DNA of 64,000 nucleotides from Massilia rhizosphaerae (GCF_016093545.1 NZ_JADKYX010000009.1:179145-243144), one strand, 5' to 3'. Shown: positions 35,535 through 45,594, counted from the first letter of the stretch. Program-made: numbers and translations. The notes: generated by a model not told the origin, from the letters alone.

Positions 35535-36266
35535 ATGAGCTCCCCCGACATGTTGCTGGACGTGCTGCGCGCGGAACTGCGCGCGGCCGGGATCACCTAC
35601 AAGATGCTGGCCGACCGCATCGCGATGAGCGAATCGAGCATCAAGCGCATGTTCGGCCAGAAGGACATGACCCTGTCGCGCCTGGCCCAGATCTGCCAGG
35701 CGGCCGGCATCGCCATGGAAGACGTGCTGCGACGCGCCGCCGATGCGCGCCCCCAGGCCGACACGCTGACCCTCGTCCAGGAAACGGCCCTCGTGGCCAA
35801 TCCGCGCCTGCTGCTCGTCGCGATCTGTTGCCTGGGGCATTGGAGCCTGGAGCAAGTGGTCGAGACCTATCGTTTGACCGAACCGGAATGCATCGGCCTG
35901 CTCGTGGAGCTCGACCGGCTCGGCGTGATCGAACTGAAGCCGCTGAACCGCTACACGCTGCGGGTCTCGAACGCCTTCCGCTGGCTGCCGGACGGGCCCG
36001 TGCAGCGCTTCTTCCGCACGCACGTCGTCGAGGATTATTTCACGGGCCGCTTCGACGGTGCCGGCGAAACGTTGATGTGCCTGCCCGCGCGCCTGTCGTT
36101 GGCAAGCGCCGCCGAGCTGGCGGAAAAAATCCACCAGTTGGCCGGCGAACTGGCGCGCATGCATCGCAACGACCGCCGGCTGCCCCCGCAGGAGCGCGAC
36201 GGTTTTACGTTGCTGGTGGGATTTCGTTCGTGGGAATTTTCCGCGTTCACCGCGCTCAGGCGTTAA
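35535..36266 (+). CDS. Helix-turn-helix transcriptional regulator
   Basis: 243 residues. The N-terminal Cro/C1-type HTH spans about residues 5-65 (AGITYKMLADRIAMSESSIKRMFG, cited in part: LADRIAMSESSIKRMF). The rest shows winged-helix-like segments (EQVVETYRLTEPECIGLL, LDRLGVIELKPLNRYTL) and a C-terminal domain without a known family to me. It has its own promoter with an inverted repeat over the start region, which suggests autoregulation. It converges on gspC with 15 bases between the stop codons. Target genes are unknown. Confidence 0.85.
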   Translation: MSSPDMLLDVLRAELRAAGITYKMLADRIAMSESSIKRMFGQKDMTLSRLAQICQAAGIAMEDVLRRAADARPQADTLTLVQETALVANPRLLLVAICCLGHWSLEQVVETYRLTEPECIGLLVELDRLGVIELKPLNRYTLRVSNAFRWLPDGPVQRFFRTHVVEDYFTGRFDGAGETLMCLPARLSLASAAELAEKIHQLAGELARMHRNDRRLPPQERDGFTLLVGFRSWEFSAFTALRR

Positions 36267-36281
36267 AACGCCGAGCGCCGC

Positions 36282-37007
36282 TCACTGCGTATTCGGCTGT
36301 CCGGCCGGATTCTCGGTGCCGCGCGTCTGCGGCGGCATCGGGACCTGGTTCGGCGTTCCATTGATCGGGTTCGGATTCGCGGGCGGCGGATTGTCGTGCG
36401 CGCCGACGTCGCCCGGATTCGTCATCGACGGCTGGGGCTGGGGCTGGACGGCACCCGGCGCCATCGGCGGTTCCGGCACGGCCGCTTCATTCACCTGCGT
36501 CGGCTGCACGGCCGGTGCGACCGTGATCGGCTGGGGCTGCGGGAAGTTCGGCTGGGCATTCGGCTGTTGCGCACCCGGCGGGGCGGCGCCCGGGCCGTTC
36601 ATCGGTGCCGCGGGCTTCGTATCCGTGGCCAGGTCGACGCGCTTCATCACGCCGCCATCGGACAGCATCACATAATGGGGGTGGACTTCCGCCAGCGTGA
36701 CGCCCGGCGCCAGTTCCTTGCCCACCTTCAGCGCTTTCGGCGGCGAGCCTTCGGCGACGATGATCGCCACGCTGCTGTTCCCGTCCGCCACCACGCCCGT
36801 CAACTGGTAATTGGCCGCGCTCGCCACCGGCTGGCCACCGAACAGCGTTGCGGCGGCATCGATGGCCGGATCGGGCTGACCGGTCTGCGGCACCGCCGCG
36901 AGCGGACGCTGCGGCGGTTGATACAGTTGCAGGATCCAGTACGCGAGCGACGCCGCCAGCAGGATCACGCCCAGCAGGCTCAGGAGTAAGGGCAAGCGTT
37001 TGTTCAT
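36282..37007 (-). CDS. gspC: Type II secretion system protein GspC (short, with Pro-rich tail)
   Basis: Inner-membrane T2SS component linking the assembly platform to the secretin. 241 residues: one N-terminal membrane helix (LLLSLLGVILLAASLAYWIL), then the HR domain (ATLFGG ... YQLTGVVADG ... VMLSDGGVMKRVDL). Instead of the PDZ or coiled-coil end found in other GspC proteins, the last ~100 residues are Pro/Gln/Asn-rich low complexity. Start 37007 has AAGGAA seven bases upstream; a GTG further back is less likely. It is the last gene of the operon, 11 bases after gspF. Confidence 0.85.
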   Translation of the reverse strand: MNKRLPLLLSLLGVILLAASLAYWILQLYQPPQRPLAAVPQTGQPDPAIDAAATLFGGQPVASAANYQLTGVVADGNSSVAIIVAEGSPPKALKVGKELAPGVTLAEVHPHYVMLSDGGVMKRVDLATDTKPAAPMNGPGAAPPGAQQPNAQPNFPQPQPITVAPAVQPTQVNEAAVPEPPMAPGAVQPQPQPSMTNPGDVGAHDNPPPANPNPINGTPNQVPMPPQTRGTENPAGQPNTQ

Positions 37008-37018
37008 CAGTTTCCTTG

Positions 37019-38239
37019 TCACTGCACCAACTGGTTGATTTCAATGATCGGCATCAGCACGGCCAGCACGATCAAGAGCACGACGAGACCCATGGCCAGG
37101 ATCAGCACCGGTTCCAGCAGGCCGGCGATGGTCAGCGTGCGCCGCTCGAGCTCGGCCTGCTGCGAATTCGACGCCCGTTCGAGCATGGCCGGCAACTCGC
37201 CCGTGATCTCGCCCGCGCGGATCATGTGCACCAGCATCGGCGGAAACAGCTTTTGCGCCGACAGTGCGCGCGCCAGGCTGACGCCTTCGCGCACGCTGCC
37301 CGTCGCCTGCTCCACCAGGTCCTTCATCGCCACGTTCGACAACGTGTCGCGGCTCGTTTCGAGCGCGCGCAGGATGGGCACGCCCGAGCCGGTCGTGATC
37401 GCCAGAGTGCTGGCGAAGCGGGTCGTGTTCAGGCTGCGCTCGAACTTGCCGTACACGGGCGCGTTCAACAGCCACGTATGCCAGGCGTGCTTGAGCGTCG
37501 GGTTCTGCAGCGCGCGGCGCCACGCGAACCAGGCCGCGATGACGACCAGCGCAACATAGATCCCGTAAGCGCGCGTAAAGTTCGACACGCCGAGCATGAG
37601 GATCGTCAGGAACGGCAGCTTCTGCTTGGTGTTCGCGAACACCGAGACGATCTGCGGCACGACATACGTCAGCAGGAAGATCACGATCGCGAACGCGACG
37701 ACCGTGACGATGGCCGGATACGTGAAGGCCAGCCGCACCCGCTGCACGAGGGCATTGCGGCGTTCGATGTAGTCGGCCAGGCGCGACAGCACGCGCGACA
37801 ACTGGCCGATCTGTTCGCCGGACGCGACGAGGGCGCGGTAGATCTCGGCGAAGTCGCGCGGATGGCGCGCCAGCGCGCTGGAGAACGACGCGCCGCCCAT
37901 CACTTCGGAGCGGATCGACGCGATCAGGTCGCGCACGTACGCGCGCTCGGCCTGTTCCAGCAGCGCCGTGAACGCTTGCTCGAGCGGCAGGCCGGCTTCC
38001 AGCAGGCTGGCGAGCTGGCGCGTGAACAGGGCGAGTTCGACCTGGGACAGGCGCTCGCCGAAGCCGCGCGCGCGCGCCGCCCCGCTTTCGTCGACCTGGG
38101 CCGCGATGGCTTCCACGGTCAGCGGCGTCAATCCCTGCAGGCGCAGGTCGGCGCGCGCGGCACGGGGGCTGTCGGCGTTCAGGACGCCCTTGCGGGTGAC
38201 GCCACCGGCGTCGACGGCTTCGTAGCGGAAGGCTGGCAT
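37019..38239 (-). CDS. gspF: Type II secretion system inner-membrane platform protein GspF
   Basis: 406 residues with two T2SSF domains and three transmembrane helices. The N-terminal MPAFRYEAVDAGGVTRKGVL and LTPLTVEAI, then GASFSSALARHPRDF and RVRLAFTYPAIVTVVAF, mark the family; the final helix reads LVLLIVLAVLMPIIEINQ. It begins three bases after the gspE stop codon. GspF couples the GspE ATPase to pseudopilus assembly. Confidence 0.96.
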   Translation of the reverse strand: MPAFRYEAVDAGGVTRKGVLNADSPRAARADLRLQGLTPLTVEAIAAQVDESGAARARGFGERLSQVELALFTRQLASLLEAGLPLEQAFTALLEQAERAYVRDLIASIRSEVMGGASFSSALARHPRDFAEIYRALVASGEQIGQLSRVLSRLADYIERRNALVQRVRLAFTYPAIVTVVAFAIVIFLLTYVVPQIVSVFANTKQKLPFLTILMLGVSNFTRAYGIYVALVVIAAWFAWRRALQNPTLKHAWHTWLLNAPVYGKFERSLNTTRFASTLAITTGSGVPILRALETSRDTLSNVAMKDLVEQATGSVREGVSLARALSAQKLFPPMLVHMIRAGEITGELPAMLERASNSQQAELERRTLTIAGLLEPVLILAMGLVVLLIVLAVLMPIIEINQLVQ

Positions 38240-38242
38240 CGA

Positions 38243-39667
38243 TCAATCCGCCTTGGTCACGCGGACCAGTTCGGCTTCCGTCGTGATGCCTTCGCGCACC
38301 CACCGTTCGCCGTCGTCGCGCATGGTCTTCATGCCGCATTTCAGCGCGGTGTCGCGGATTTCGGCCTCGGCAGCCTGGTTGTGGATCTGCGAACGGATCT
38401 GCTCGTTCGTCTCCAGCAATTCGTACACGCCGACCCGGCCGTGGAAGCCCGTGTGGCCGCAGCGCTCGCAGCCGACCGCCACCCACTGCCCGCCTTCCTG
38501 GCGCTTGCAATGGGGGCACAGCTTGCGCACGAGACGCTGCGCCATCACGCCCAGCAGCGACGACGACAGCAGGAACGGTTCGATGCCCATGTCCAGCAGG
38601 CGGGTCACGGCCGCGGCGGCGTCGTTCGTGTGCAAGGTCGCCAGCACGAGGTGGCCCGTCAGCGACGCCTGCACGGCGATCTGGGCCGTTTCGAGGTCGC
38701 GGATCTCGCCGATCATGATGACGTCCGGGTCCTGGCGCAGGATCGCGCGCAGGGCCTTACCGAAGGTCATGTCGATGCGGGCATTGACCTGCGTCTGGCC
38801 GATGCCGGGCAGGTCGTATTCGATCGGGTCTTCCACCGTCATGATGTTGGTGGTGCTCGAATTCAGGCGCGACAGCGACGCGTACAGGGTCGTCGTCTTG
38901 CCGGAACCGGTCGGGCCCGTGACGAGGACGATGCCGTGCGGTTGATTGATCAGCTTGTCGAACTGCGGCAGCATCTGCCCGCTCATGCCCAGGTGGCTCA
39001 GGTCGAGCCGGCCCGCTTCCTTGTCGAGCAGACGCAGCACGGCGCGCTCGCCGTGGCCCGTCGGCAGGGTCGACACGCGCACGTCGACGGGCTTGCCGCC
39101 GATGCGCAGCGTGATGCGGCCGTCCTGGGGCAGGCGTTTTTCCGCGATGTCGAGCTGGGACATGATCTTGATACGCGAGATCAGCGACGCGTGGATGGCC
39201 TTGCGCGGCCGCACGATGTCGCGCAGCGCGCCGTCGATGCGGAAACGCACGACGGACGTCTGCTCGAACGGTTCGATGTGGATGTCCGACGCGCCTTCGC
39301 GCAGCGATTGCGTCAGCAGCGCGTTGATCATGCGGATCACCGGCGCGTCGTCGGACGACTCCAGCAAGTCCTCGATCGCGGGCACGTCCTGCAGCAGCTT
39401 GGTGAGATCGAGGTCGGCGTCGAACTCGTCCGCGACCTGCGACGCGTCGCCGCCGGCAGACTGGTAGGCGGCGGCGATGGCCGATTCCAGTTCGGCGCGT
39501 TCCATTCGCCGCAGCGTGATGCGCCCGAAGCGGCGCGAGACCTCGGCGATCGCCGCGGGCTTGGTCGCGTTCGAGACCAGCACTTCGACGGCTTGGGCCG
39601 GGTCGCCGTTGGAACGCGCCAGCACGCCGTAATCACGGGCGAACGCGAAGGGCAACAAGTTATTCAT
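38243..39667 (-). CDS. gspE: Type II secretion system ATPase GspE
   Basis: Hexameric secretion ATPase, 474 residues. The N1 domain is followed by the Asp box and Walker [18 protein letters not shown], Walker B in [16 protein letters not shown], the His box [10 protein letters not shown], and a zinc-binding tetracysteine loop (LCPHCKRQ ... CERCGHTGF). It energises pseudopilus assembly through GspF and GspL. Five bases separate it from gspD. All catalytic motifs are intact. Confidence 0.97.
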   Translation of the reverse strand: MNNLLPFAFARDYGVLARSNGDPAQAVEVLVSNATKPAAIAEVSRRFGRITLRRMERAELESAIAAAYQSAGGDASQVADEFDADLDLTKLLQDVPAIEDLLESSDDAPVIRMINALLTQSLREGASDIHIEPFEQTSVVRFRIDGALRDIVRPRKAIHASLISRIKIMSQLDIAEKRLPQDGRITLRIGGKPVDVRVSTLPTGHGERAVLRLLDKEAGRLDLSHLGMSGQMLPQFDKLINQPHGIVLVTGPTGSGKTTTLYASLSRLNSSTTNIMTVEDPIEYDLPGIGQTQVNARIDMTFGKALRAILRQDPDVIMIGEIRDLETAQIAVQASLTGHLVLATLHTNDAAAAVTRLLDMGIEPFLLSSSLLGVMAQRLVRKLCPHCKRQEGGQWVAVGCERCGHTGFHGRVGVYELLETNEQIRSQIHNQAAEAEIRDTALKCGMKTMRDDGERWVREGITTEAELVRVTKAD

Positions 39668-39673
39668 CGTCTG

Positions 39674-42028
39674 TCAGTTCTGTTGGGCCGGTGTCGCCGG
39701 CCGGTATTCGGGCTGCGCGGGCTGCACCGGACGGAACTCCGGCACGCTCGGTGCGGCCGGCGGCTTCGGCTGGCTCGTGCCCGGCCCGGTGGCGGCGCCG
39801 GGACGCGCGGTGACGGGCGCCGGCGGCGGCATCGCGGCCATCGCGCCGCCCGCGGGCGGCTGGCCGTTGGTCAGCTTGGGTAGCAGCGGCGCGCCGACGT
39901 TCTTCAGCAGCACCGTGTCGTCGACCGGCTGCGCCATCTCGCCGGCGGCGTGCATGTATTCGTAGCGGTCCATCGAGATGCTGTCGTTCTGCTCCTTGCT
40001 GCGCACGACGACCGGGCGCAGGAACACCATCAGGTTGCGCTTGGTCCGGGTCCGCGTGCGGTATTTGAACAGATTGCCGATGATCGGAATGTCGCCCAGT
40101 CCGCGCGTCTTTTCGTTGTTCTCGGCTTCGTCGTCCGAGATCAGGCCGCCCAGCACGATGATCTGGCCATTGTCGGCCAACACATTGCTCTCGATCGCGC
40201 GCACGGTGGTCACGATGCCCGACGCCGAGCTGACGGAAGTGTCGATGCCCGAATTCTCATGGTAGATCGACAGCTTGATGGTACCGCCTTCCGAAATCTG
40301 CGGGCGCACCTTCAGCAGCAGGCCCACGTCCTTGCGGTCGACCGTCTGGAACGGGTTGCTCGCCCCGCTCGCGCCCGTCGTGAACGAGCCGGTGATGATC
40401 GGAATGTTCTGGCCGACCTTGATCGTCGCGAGCTCGTTGTCCAACGTGATCATGGTCGGTGTGGACAAGATGTTGGCGTGTCCCGTACTTTCAAGGGCAT
40501 GCGCGATCGCACCCAGGCCCAGCTCGCCGTTCACCTGCTTGAACAGGCCGATCGACAGGCCGGTCGGGTTCGGAATGCCGGCGGCGCCGGTGGCGGCGCC
40601 GCCGGCCGAGCCGCTGATGCCCGTCGCCGCGGCCAGCGCCAGGTTGACGATGTTGTTGCTGCTGCCGCCCAGGTTGAACGACTGCAGGCCACCCGCGCGG
40701 TAGGCGCTGTTTTTGTTGCCGGTCAGGCCCACCCACTGCACGCCGAACTCGGACGCGTCGTTCGACGTGACCTCGACCACCAGCGCCTCGATATAGACCT
40801 GGGCGCGGCGCACGTCGAGCTGGTCGATGACGGCGCGCAGGTTGCGGTACACGGCGTCCGGCGCCGTGATGATGAGGCTGTTGGTCGACGCATCGGCCTG
40901 GATGAAGCCCGAACCCTGGCCGCCGCCGGCGCCGCCGGCCGTCGCCTGGCCCTGCTGCGCGAAGGTACCGCCCGTGCCGCCCATGCCGACACTGCTCTGC
41001 TGGCCTTGCTGGCCGCCCAGCCCGCCGGCGCCGGTGCCGCCGGTGGCGGTGGACTGGATCGAGCCGCCCGACGTGCCCTGCTGCTGCACCGGCACGGCCG
41101 ACGCATCCTGCGAGACGACCGCACGCAGCGTCTGCGCGACCTTGCTGGCATCGGCGTTCTTGAGGTAGACCACGTGGATGTTGCCGAGTTCCGCCGTCGG
41201 CTGGTCCAGCTTGGCGATCAGGTTCTTCGCCATGTTCGCGCGGGCCGGGGTCGGCGCGCGCACGATGACGGAATTGGTGCGCGGATCGGCCAGCACGGTG
41301 ACGCGGCCGGCATCGCCGCCGGCGGCCGGCTCCATCAGGCGCGTGACGAGCGTGGCGACGTCGCTGGCGATGCCGTTGCGGATCGGGACCACATCGAGGT
41401 CGCCCGTGGCCGGCGCGTCGAGCGCGGCGATGATCTTCGACAGGCGGCGCAGGTTGTCGGCGTAATCCGTGATCACGAGGCTGTTGTTGCCCGGATCGGC
41501 CATGATCGAGTTGTTCGGCGAGATCAGCGGACGCAGCACGGCCGTCAGGTTGGCGGCCGACTCGTGCTGCAGGCGATAGACCTGCGTGGCGATCTGGTCA
41601 CCCTTGGCCCTGGAGCCGCCGATGCCGACCTGCGTGGGCGACGATTGCAGCTTCGCTTCCGCCTCCGGCACGACCTTGGCATAGCCGTCGCCCATGACGA
41701 CGGCATATCCCTGCAGGCGCAGCGCCGAGGTCAGCAGGGCGAATGCCTGGGCCTTGGTCAGCGTCTTTTCCGATACCAGGGTCAATGTGCCCTTGACGCG
41801 CGGGTCGATGATGAAGGTCGTCCCCGTGTAATGGCCGATCGCCTTGATCACGGATTCCATGTCGGCGTTGACGAAGTTGAGCGCCGCGCCGCCGTTCTGG
41901 GCGAAGGCGGGCACGGCCGGGACGCTGGTGCCGACGAGGCAGCACACCATGGCCGCGGCCACGATGCGGCGCACGGCCGGGGGTTGCTTGGTGCTGCGGT
42001 AGCCAACTGGGTGGTTTGTTTTCATCAT
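39674..42028 (-). CDS. gspD: Type II secretion system secretin GspD
   Basis: 784-residue outer-membrane secretin. After a signal sequence (ends VPAFAQ) come domains N0-N3 (LNFVNADMESVIKAIGHYTG; KNLIAKLD; the N3 region is interrupted by a Gly/Gln-rich loop around residues 305-375) and the secretin domain with VPIIGNLFKYRT-type motifs (GDIPIIGNLFKYRTRTRTK). The C-terminal ~60 residues are Pro/Ala-rich; whether they act as an S-domain for a pilotin is unclear, and no GspS gene is visible nearby. The start is one of two adjacent ATGs overlapping the gspN stop codon. Confidence 0.96.
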   Translation of the reverse strand: MMKTNHPVGYRSTKQPPAVRRIVAAAMVCCLVGTSVPAVPAFAQNGGAALNFVNADMESVIKAIGHYTGTTFIIDPRVKGTLTLVSEKTLTKAQAFALLTSALRLQGYAVVMGDGYAKVVPEAEAKLQSSPTQVGIGGSRAKGDQIATQVYRLQHESAANLTAVLRPLISPNNSIMADPGNNSLVITDYADNLRRLSKIIAALDAPATGDLDVVPIRNGIASDVATLVTRLMEPAAGGDAGRVTVLADPRTNSVIVRAPTPARANMAKNLIAKLDQPTAELGNIHVVYLKNADASKVAQTLRAVVSQDASAVPVQQQGTSGGSIQSTATGGTGAGGLGGQQGQQSSVGMGGTGGTFAQQGQATAGGAGGGQGSGFIQADASTNSLIITAPDAVYRNLRAVIDQLDVRRAQVYIEALVVEVTSNDASEFGVQWVGLTGNKNSAYRAGGLQSFNLGGSSNNIVNLALAAATGISGSAGGAATGAAGIPNPTGLSIGLFKQVNGELGLGAIAHALESTGHANILSTPTMITLDNELATIKVGQNIPIITGSFTTGASGASNPFQTVDRKDVGLLLKVRPQISEGGTIKLSIYHENSGIDTSVSSASGIVTTVRAIESNVLADNGQIIVLGGLISDDEAENNEKTRGLGDIPIIGNLFKYRTRTRTKRNLMVFLRPVVVRSKEQNDSISMDRYEYMHAAGEMAQPVDDTVLLKNVGAPLLPKLTNGQPPAGGAMAAMPPPAPVTARPGAATGPGTSQPKPPAAPSVPEFRPVQPAQPEYRPATPAQQN

Positions 42029-42798
42029 CTGAACTCTAACGCGATTATGTTCTTGCCGTTCACCATACGCCGTTGCCCCAGCAGGTTGAGCAGGTTGCCC
42101 AGCGTGTCTTCGTACTTGTCGGCCGCCGCTGCCTGTCCCGAGAAGTGCAGGCGACCATTTTCTAATGCTCCATTACCAGACAGCAAGAGCGCGCCGCTCA
42201 CCGTACGCAGCACCACGTCGGCCCGCTGACCGTGCCAGTCCATGTCCATCTCGTAGCTGCCGAGCGGTTTGATCGGGCTCATACGCGATCCCATGTCGGT
42301 CAGCGAAAGCACCGTGTGTCCGCTCACCGCCACCGTATTGCCCTGACGAACGATGTCCAGCAAATTCCACGACAGCTTGATCGTGCCCGAGAGCGCGAGG
42401 GTGTTCAGGGGCGCGCCCAACCCGGCCAGGCCTTCGGCCGGCAACAGCAGCTGGCCGGCGCTGACCTGCCATTGCGACCAGCTGCCGCTGACGTGCACCG
42501 GCTGCGCCAGCGCCCGGTCGTTGGCGAGGTCCATGCTGACGTCGCCGAACAGCACCAGCGGCGACAGGCGCCAGGTAAAGCGTCCGGGCAGCAGCGGCGT
42601 GACGGCGCCGCCCTCGCCCGGCGCGCCACCGACAAAGGCTGAGCCGCGCCAAAGCGTACCCTGCGCATCCCCCAGAGTCAAACGACCGCCGGTCTGGCGT
42701 TCGACCATCGGGCCAATCCAGGCGGCCGGCAGGCATGCCAGCACGGTGACGATCACGGCCAGCGTCGGCAGCGCGATCCAGGCGAACGCGCGCTTCAT
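42025..42798 (-). CDS. gspN: Type II secretion system protein GspN
   Basis: 257 residues, single N-terminal membrane helix (IALPTLAVIVTVLACLPAAWI) and a periplasmic domain with the GspN pattern QGTLWRGSAFV and LPGRFTWRLSPLVLFG. Start 42798 (MKRAFAW) overlaps the gspM end by four bases. GspN is an accessory component absent from many T2SS clusters; its exact function is not settled. The stop codon overlaps the gspD start. Confidence 0.9.
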   Translation of the reverse strand: MKRAFAWIALPTLAVIVTVLACLPAAWIGPMVERQTGGRLTLGDAQGTLWRGSAFVGGAPGEGGAVTPLLPGRFTWRLSPLVLFGDVSMDLANDRALAQPVHVSGSWSQWQVSAGQLLLPAEGLAGLGAPLNTLALSGTIKLSWNLLDIVRQGNTVAVSGHTVLSLTDMGSRMSPIKPLGSYEMDMDWHGQRADVVLRTVSGALLLSGNGALENGRLHFSGQAAAADKYEDTLGNLLNLLGQRRMVNGKNIIALEFR

Positions 42799-43313
42799 TG
42801 GCCGCTGCCGGTGTTCTGGCGCAGCGTCAGGCTGGCGTCGACCTGGCCGGCGGCGGGCAGTGCGGTGACGGTGGCGTCCTGCACCAGCAAGCGATTGGCG
42901 CGGCGCTGCTCGTCCAGCCACGTGGCCAGGTTGGCGAACGATGCGTTATTCAGTTGCAGCTTGATGTACTCGCCGTTGATCGACAGCGATTCCGGATTCA
43001 GGCCGCGCCCCGACAGGCTGCTGCTGACGGCTTCGCGCGTGAGCGGCACGACGTGAACCTCGGGCGCCTGCGCCAGCGTGGTCGCTTCCTGGGCCATGGC
43101 CTGCAGTTCGGCGGCCTGCTTGTGCAACTGCGGCAACTGGCGGCGCAGTTGGGCGCGCCCTTCGATGGCCGGATCGACCAGCAGCAGATAGAGCAGCGCG
43201 GCCAGCACGACGGCGCCGCCGACCGCCAGGAAACGGCGCTCCTGCTCGGTGCGCGCGAGCCAGAGCGCCGTGGCGCGCTCGCGGTACTGGGCAATGGTGG
43301 TGACGATGCTCAT
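42795..43313 (-). CDS. gspM: Type II secretion system protein GspM
   Basis: 172 residues, a short cytoplasmic tail, one membrane helix (RFLAVGGAVVLAALLYLLLVD) and a periplasmic ferredoxin-like domain with a coiled-coil linker (LPQLHKQAAELQAMAQ). It pairs with GspL in the platform. Start 43313 overlaps the gspL stop codon by four bases (ATGA), so the two are coupled. The frame extends upstream into gspL but the GspM features begin here. Confidence 0.92.
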   Translation of the reverse strand: MSIVTTIAQYRERATALWLARTEQERRFLAVGGAVVLAALLYLLLVDPAIEGRAQLRRQLPQLHKQAAELQAMAQEATTLAQAPEVHVVPLTREAVSSSLSGRGLNPESLSINGEYIKLQLNNASFANLATWLDEQRRANRLLVQDATVTALPAAGQVDASLTLRQNTGSGQ

Positions 43314-44521
43314 GATTTGGCTCCCGTGCTGCGGATGACCCAGTTGCCCGGCGCCGCTTCTTCCAGCGTGAGCCGACGCGTGGCCAGGGCCGTGCGCAAC
43401 TGCGCGGTCAAACCGGGGTCGACCGTTTCCGGTTTGACTTTGACGGTCAACGCGCGTTCGTGGTACTCGATTGACGTAATTCCAACCGGGCGACCAAGCG
43501 AGCGCGTCGCTTCGCCGAGCGCCGAGGCGAGATACGTGAATTCGTCGGGTGCCACGTCGCCCGTGTTGGCGCGCGCGCGGGCGATGTTCTGGCGCATCTG
43601 CAGCACCGGATCGAGAATCGTCGTCTCGCGCGGATAGACGTTGCGGAAGGTCTGCATCATCGACTGGCGGATCGTGGTGGCCTCGCGGCGCAGGCGCAGC
43701 CAGTCGACGTTCAGGCCGATCAGGTTGACGGCGACGGCCAGCGCGGCGAGTGCGATCGGCCAGCGCCAGCGGCGCCAGTCGCGCGTCGGGCTGCCGGCCG
43801 CGCCCAGGCCGCTCACGAGGTCCAGCGCGGTGGTCTTGGAGCCGGCGATCCAGTGCGTCCAGTCGTCGGCTTCGAGCAGGATGCCGGGGCCGGCATCCTG
43901 CGCCAATGCCTGGTATTCGCCCAGCTGGGCGGGCGGCACGTACAGCACGAGCGGCGCGTCGCCGCTGAACGCGCGCGCCGTCTGCAGCACGACGGACGGG
44001 GTGGCGTCGAGCGCGAGGCCGAAGCCCTGGAACAGGCTTTGGCGCAAGGTCAGCTCGACACCGGAAATGGCGGCCGCGACGCTGCCCGGCTGCAAAGGCA
44101 GGCACAGTTGCGCGGGCACGGCGGTGACAGCGCGCGCGCCCTGGACCAGCAGGCTTTTCACGATGGCTTCCAGCCAGTCGCGCTCGACGACGGCGATCGG
44201 CCGCGTGCCGTCGGGCTGCTCGGGCGCGGCCACGAGCACGGTGTCGAGGGGGTCGCCGAGGATGTGTTCTTCGACCAGGCCAGGCAGCGCGGCCTTCAGG
44301 CGCGCGCCGGACAGCGGCGGCGCCTGCACCGACAGCAGGGTGACGTCGGCCGCGGCCAGCAGCAGCACGATGCGGCGGCTCGTGCCGACCAGGTCGCCCA
44401 GGTTGCGCAGCGAACCTTCGCCATGCTGGTCGATCGCGCCGCCATCGGTAACGAGGGCGAAGCGGCACAACGCATGTTCACCTTCGGCGCGCGCAGGGTG
44501 CCGGATATAAAGTGTACTCAA
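43310..44521 (-). CDS. gspL: Type II secretion system protein GspL (TTG start)
   Basis: 403 residues: a cytoplasmic actin-like domain that binds GspE (VLLLAAADVTLLSVQAPPL; GLVEEHILGDPLD), one membrane helix (PIALAALAVAVNLIGLNV) and a periplasmic domain. No ATG or GTG lies in frame between the upstream stop codon and the conserved start, so translation apparently begins at TTG (44521), giving MSTLYIRHP. The 80-base gap after gspK is the largest inside the operon. Confidence 0.9.
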   Translation of the reverse strand: MSTLYIRHPARAEGEHALCRFALVTDGGAIDQHGEGSLRNLGDLVGTSRRIVLLLAAADVTLLSVQAPPLSGARLKAALPGLVEEHILGDPLDTVLVAAPEQPDGTRPIAVVERDWLEAIVKSLLVQGARAVTAVPAQLCLPLQPGSVAAAISGVELTLRQSLFQGFGLALDATPSVVLQTARAFSGDAPLVLYVPPAQLGEYQALAQDAGPGILLEADDWTHWIAGSKTTALDLVSGLGAAGSPTRDWRRWRWPIALAALAVAVNLIGLNVDWLRLRREATTIRQSMMQTFRNVYPRETTILDPVLQMRQNIARARANTGDVAPDEFTYLASALGEATRSLGRPVGITSIEYHERALTVKVKPETVDPGLTAQLRTALATRRLTLEEAAPGNWVIRSTGAKS

Positions 44522-44601
44522 ACTGTCTCGCTTTCTCGATCTCTTGTTGGTCGTTTTAACATGCCCTGCGCTATCCCTCGAGACTTCCGTTAAACGTCAA
44601 T

Positions 44602-45594
44602 TCAATACTGGCGGATCCACTCGACCTTCGGCCCGCCGCCCGCGACCAGCGTTCCAGAGCGGTGGATCAGCGCCTGCGCATCCAGCGCCGCGCGGTCCAG
44701 GCGGATGCGCGTGTCGACCAGGAACCATTCGCTTTTCACATCATACGTTTCATCCGTAAGCGGGCGGCCGTTGTCGCTGTTCACCTCGGACGAAAAATAG
44801 TTCTTGCCGCGCCACGCCGCCTGCTTGCGGCGCACGATCAGCGTGTTCGCTTCCGACACCGACATGTGCGGCACCAGGGCCGCCAGCACTTCCGCCGGTG
44901 CCGTGTTCACGTTGACCGGCGCCGGGTCCGGCAACACCGTCACGAACGGCCGTAGGCGCTCGACGATGGCCGGCGTCACGCCCGGCACCGCCAACAGGTC
45001 TTCCACTTCCAGTATCTTTACCGGCGCCCCGATCACGGGCGTGGCCTGCGGCTGCGTCGCCTGATCGCCATCCGGCGGCGCCGCGCCCGGCGGCAGCCCG
45101 GCTGCCACGAACGCCGCCACGCGCCGCGCAAGTCCCTGGTCCAGTTGCAGGTTGCGCAGCAGGCGCTCGAACACTTCGACTGCCACCTCGTTCGGATGCC
45201 CCTTGCTTATCCCCAGGTTGCGCAGATTGTAACGCGAGCATGCGTCGGTAATGTTGCCGGACAGGCTGGCATCGAACGTTTCGCCTTCGACGCGCTGGCG
45301 CTCCACGTATTGGTCGAGACGCGTTTCCGCCAGCGGCGTCGCCCACACCTGGTCGAGCGACGTGTATTGGCGGTGATCGATGCCGTCCTGGAACAGGACC
45401 AATGTCGCCCAGTCGAGCGCGCCGCGCAGGATCCACTTGGTCTGCAGGTGCAGGCGCTGGTTTTCCATCGAACGTACCTGCACCTGCTGTTGCCAGAACA
45501 GGCTGGCGACGATGGAGATGGCCAGCGTGGTGAGGAGCAGCGCCGTGATCACGGCCACGCCGCGTTCGCGCCAGGGCTGGTGCCGCAATCTCAT
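44602..45594 (-). CDS. gspK: Type II secretion system minor pseudopilin GspK
   Basis: 330 residues. The prepilin segment GVAVITALLLTTLAISIVAS lacks the Glu at +5 that other pseudopilins have, as is normal for GspK at the pseudopilus tip. A large globular domain follows, with NLRNLGISKG and the helix-hairpin-helix-like VPGVTPAIVERLRPFV and VNVNTAPAEVLAAL. Start 45594 (MRLRHQPW) overlaps the gspJ stop codon. It initiates pseudopilus assembly with GspI and GspJ. Confidence 0.94.
   Translation of the reverse strand: MRLRHQPWRERGVAVITALLLTTLAISIVASLFWQQQVQVRSMENQRLHLQTKWILRGALDWATLVLFQDGIDHRQYTSLDQVWATPLAETRLDQYVERQRVEGETFDASLSGNITDACSRYNLRNLGISKGHPNEVAVEVFERLLRNLQLDQGLARRVAAFVAAGLPPGAAPPDGDQATQPQATPVIGAPVKILEVEDLLAVPGVTPAIVERLRPFVTVLPDPAPVNVNTAPAEVLAALVPHMSVSEANTLIVRRKQAAWRGKNYFSSEVNSDNGRPLTDETYDVKSEWFLVDTRIRLDRAALDAQALIHRSGTLVAGGGPKVEWIRQY

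Noticed and set aside
36848..39883. Very long open frame on the plus strand opposite gspC-gspF-gspE
   Set aside because: It is Arg/His/Asp-rich with no recognisable domain. It mirrors codon bias of the GC-rich T2SS genes on the other strand, all of which have clear motifs.
39950..42229. Long plus-strand open frame opposite gspD
   Set aside because: Antisense shadow of the secretin gene; composition is that of reverse-complemented GC-rich codons and there is no start signal.
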